DNA from: an uncultured Bacilli bacterium
GTDB lineage: Bacteria > Bacillota_I > Bacilli_A > RF39 > UBA660
Direction: 5' to 3'
DNA length: 5,248 nucleotides
Assembly: GCA_947631885.1 (NCBI GenBank)
Contig: CANRMZ010000089.1
Coordinates: 1 to 5,248 of the forward strand
The position numbers were made by a program, and so were the translations under genes. Below, piece by piece: positions 5,044 to 5,248 of this stretch (its first letter is position 1; each line of letters opens with the position of its first letter). The notes beneath the pieces are model-generated. The model searched no databases. It saw nothing but the letters and a program-made list of their open reading frames with translations, and had not been told where the DNA came from.

Positions 5044-5248
5044 AGTTTTTAATATTTAATTATTTGTAAATTCGTTGTCAATACTTATTGCTTACACATC
5101 TTTGCAAACAACATCATTTATAACACATTACAACAGAGAATTGTTTAGCGATGGTTTGTTTGAAAGTTTAACAGAAGGGTGTTGGTTATAAGAAAAAAAA
5201 CAACGCTCCTACAATTGCTATTTTCCACATGGCCGTATTGCAGAAGAG
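5044..5248. other. Window end without a recognised gene
   Basis: Apart from the putative promoter and its dyad I see only an 8-base palindrome TTTGCAAA (5101-5108). Frames open to the edge are short: on the minus strand one ends at 5186 with WKIAIVGALFFFL, which could be the hydrophobic tail of a protein continuing beyond the window but is too short to call. Bases from about 5125 onward are visibly less AT-rich than the neighbouring genes, which may mark a different origin. Confidence 0.4.
5053..5081 (-). promoter_or_regulatory. Putative promoter for the DUF302 remnant and membrane protein gene
   Basis: A consensus -35, TTGACA, is at 5076-5081 on the minus strand; 17 bases further on lies TAAATA (5053-5058), a weak -10. 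Transcription would begin near 5046, only about 3 bases before the remnant's ATG, giving a leader of about 130 bases for the membrane protein gene. A CAATA-CT-TATTG dyad (5079-5090) overlaps the -35 and could bind a regulator. Confidence 0.45.

Noticed and set aside
5057..5188. Plus-strand frame open for about 43 codons
   Set aside because: It has no suitable start with a ribosome site, no recognisable motif, and conflicts with the promoter on the other strand.
5195..5203. T-run at 5193-5200 (minus strand) as an intrinsic terminator
   Set aside because: No stem of useful length precedes the run of T on the minus strand.

Overview
The window is AT-rich DNA from what is most likely a low-GC Firmicute (Bacilli, RF39/Erysipelotrichia-like gut lineages fit well). 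This is inferred from strong GGAG-type Shine-Dalgarno sites, sigma-A type promoters, a signal-peptide plus LPXTG-like surface protein, and a PD-(D/E)XK (Rpn-type) 'transposase' gene. TGA ends one gene (the abiEi-like antitoxin, in an ATGA overlap), so the standard bacterial code is in use and a Mycoplasma-type code is not. Every supported gene lies on the minus strand, so the window reads right to left.

Right to left: 5044-5248 holds no recognisable gene, only a putative promoter next to a 37-codon ORF (4930-5043). That ORF looks like a DUF302 protein with its middle deleted. It is followed by a gene for a three-pass membrane protein of unknown function (4088-4915), whose AT-rich terminator hairpin overlaps its own stop codon. 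Next comes a complete two-gene AbiE-type (type IV) toxin-antitoxin/abortive-infection operon: antitoxin/autoregulator AbiEi (3430-4014) and nucleotidyltransferase toxin AbiEii (2573-3433), overlapping by 4 bases. Its promoter (TTGATT-17-TATAAT) sits inside a nested inverted repeat centred on the -10 element, a good candidate for the AbiEi operator.

A 280-base intergenic region (2290-2572) follows. It carries a good promoter (TTGACT-17-TACAAT) and an unusual cluster of TTTAC(T/A) motifs. It serves the large surface protein (778-2268), which has a signal peptide, a beta-rich domain, helical FIVAR-like repeats, a Pro/Thr/Gly linker, an NPNTG motif and a C-terminal membrane segment. A clear intrinsic terminator (716-744) ends that unit. 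The left end holds the first 201 codons of a PD-(D/E)XK nuclease family transposase that runs off the window.

The known defence module is AbiE. The other genes seem to be independent transcription units and I see no convincing multi-gene novel system. The points most worth following are the AbiE operator geometry, the motif array upstream of the surface protein, the deleted DUF302 remnant and the displaced sorting-like motif.
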